Position numbers and translations under genes: made by a program. 6,041 bases of DNA from Acidobacteriaceae bacterium UBA1795 (GTDB taxonomy: Bacteria; Acidobacteriota; Terriglobia; Terriglobales; Acidobacteriaceae). Positions 5,119 through 6,041 of the stretch are shown here, in pieces (the stretch's first letter is position 1; the number at the start of each line of letters is the position of its first letter). The notes below the pieces were generated by a model. That model was not told the DNA's origin and made no database searches. It saw only the letters and a program-made list of their open reading frames with translations. The DNA is taken from positions 1 through 6,041 of the forward strand of contig DCFV01000163.1 of NCBI GenBank assembly GCA_002314435.1. The letters run 5' to 3'.

Positions 5119-6041
5119 TTGCCCAGTGAAGTGAAGTTGTCCGAATCGTATGCGGAAAAGCCCAAGAGCCTGTCCGAGCTGCGCGAAGGTATAGCCGCAG
5201 GCCGAGTCAAGGCCGTAGATCTCACCACCAGCTACTATGACCGCATTGCGGTGGTGAATCCGCACCTTAACGTCTATCTGAGCCTGACCAAAGAGCGCGC
5301 ACTAGAGCAGGCAGCGCGCGTAGATGCGGCCGCGGCCAAGGGAGATCCGCTCGGCCCGCTCGCCGGCATTCCGGTTGGCATCAAGGACGTGCTGGTGATG
5401 AAGGGCGCGCCTGCCACTGCGGGCTCCAAAATTCTGAAGGGCTATGAGCCGCCCTACGACGCAACTTCCGTGACCAGGCTCGAGGATGCGGGCGCTGTCC
5501 TGATCGGCAAGATCAACTGCGACGAGTTTGCGATGGGCTCGTCGAACGAAAACTCTGCCTATGGGCCGGTGCGCAACCCCGTCGATCCGGAGCGCGTGCC
5601 CGGCGGCTCCAGTGGTGGCTCTGCTGCAGCTGTCGCGGCCAACCTCGCCGTGGCTTCGCTTGGAACGGATACAGGCGGCTCCATTCGCCAGCCAGCCAGC
5701 TTCTGCGGCGTGGTCGGCGTGCTGCCCACCTATGGCCGGGTCTCGCGTTACGGCCTTATCGCCTTTGCCTCTTCGCTCGACCGCGTCGGTCCCTTCGCCG
5801 GCAACGTGCGGGATGCTGCGACGATGCTTGGCGTTATCGCCGGTCACGACCCGAAAGATGCGACCAGCTCGCCTGCACCCGTCCCCGACTATGCGGCTGA
5901 GAGCGACAAGCCCGTCGAAGGTCTACGCATTGGCGTGCCCGCCGAGTACTTTGCCGACGGGCTTGACCCCGAAGTGCGCGTCGCTATCGAGCAGGGCATC
6001 GCCTCGCTCAAGGCTGCGGGCTGCGCAGTGAAACCCATCAC
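5119..6041 (+). CDS. gatA: Aspartyl/glutamyl-tRNA amidotransferase subunit A (3' end outside window)
   Basis: GatA is the amidase-signature subunit of GatCAB. It hydrolyses glutamine to ammonia, which is channelled to GatB for amidation of Glu-tRNA(Gln)/Asp-tRNA(Asn). The window holds 307 codons of a family that is normally about 480-500 residues. Visible hallmarks, numbered from the TTG: GPLAGIPVGIKD with catalytic Lys89; DEFAMGSSNENSAYGPVRNP; PGGSSGGSAAA with cis-Ser164; LGTDTGGSIRQPASFCG with nucleophile Ser188; then PTYGRVSRYGLIAFASSLD. The 75- and 24-residue spacings between the triad residues equal those of the Staphylococcus aureus enzyme (Lys79, Ser154, Ser178), shifted by 10. The start is taken at TTG 5119 because GGAGAGGA lies eight bases upstream; GTG 5131 is the alternative. 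The frame has a stop at 5074, so it cannot extend further back. The 80-base gap after gatC is GC-rich and shows no convincing promoter or terminator. Confidence 0.95.
   Translation, partial: MPSEVKLSESYAEKPKSLSELREGIAAGRVKAVDLTTSYYDRIAVVNPHLNVYLSLTKERALEQAARVDAAAAKGDPLGPLAGIPVGIKDVLVMKGAPATAGSKILKGYEPPYDATSVTRLEDAGAVLIGKINCDEFAMGSSNENSAYGPVRNPVDPERVPGGSSGGSAAAVAANLAVASLGTDTGGSIRQPASFCGVVGVLPTYGRVSRYGLIAFASSLDRVGPFAGNVRDAATMLGVIAGHDPKDATSSPAPVPDYAAESDKPVEGLRIGVPAEYFADGLDPEVRVAIEQGIASLKAAGCAVKPI

Noticed and set aside
5528..6031. Open frame of 167 codons on the + strand overlapping gatA
   Set aside because: It is out of frame with gatA, whose catalytic motifs are intact across the same stretch. 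The alternative translation is Ser/Pro/Arg-rich with no known domain.

Overview
The window looks like a piece of chromosome from an Acidobacteriota member, probably of the Acidobacteriaceae/Terriglobia type. The basis is the GC-rich sequence, the architecture of the large surface protein (BNR-type propeller, then cysteine-paired choice-of-anchor D repeats, then a C-terminal Ig-like segment interrupted by a hydrophobic hairpin and a Gly/Ser tract), and the gatC-gatA pair that follows. The taxonomic call rests on recognising these families from memory, not on a search. All three genes lie on the + strand.

Positions 2-4624 are the 3' part of one very large gene whose start lies upstream of the window. 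It encodes at least 1540 residues of a secreted or surface protein. The first ~743 visible residues form about 13 beta-propeller blade units with Asp-box (BNR) motifs and several short-range cysteine pairs. Six tandem ~100-residue choice-of-anchor D (ASPM/SPD-2/Hydin-like) Ig-fold repeats follow, each with a conserved C-x9/10-C pair. The C-terminus is an Ig-like domain apparently split by two membrane-spanning segments, a lipobox-like Gly-Cys and a Gly/Ser linker.

Positions 4625-4726 are a 102-base gap with two perfect inverted repeats (8-bp and 6-bp arms, both with 6-base loops), a TATACT box and a plausible ribosome binding site. None of these looks like a classical intrinsic terminator.

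Positions 4727-5038 encode a complete GatC, and 5119-6041 encode the first 307 residues of GatA. These are two subunits of the tRNA-dependent amidotransferase GatCAB, which converts misacylated Glu-tRNA(Gln) and/or Asp-tRNA(Asn) to Gln-tRNA(Gln)/Asn-tRNA(Asn). GatA appears to start at a TTG codon, and its Lys-Ser-Ser catalytic triad is intact. gatB is not in the window. The surface-protein gene and gatCA have no evident functional link. The least ordinary parts are the split C-terminal domain of the surface protein and the double-dyad leader in front of gatC.
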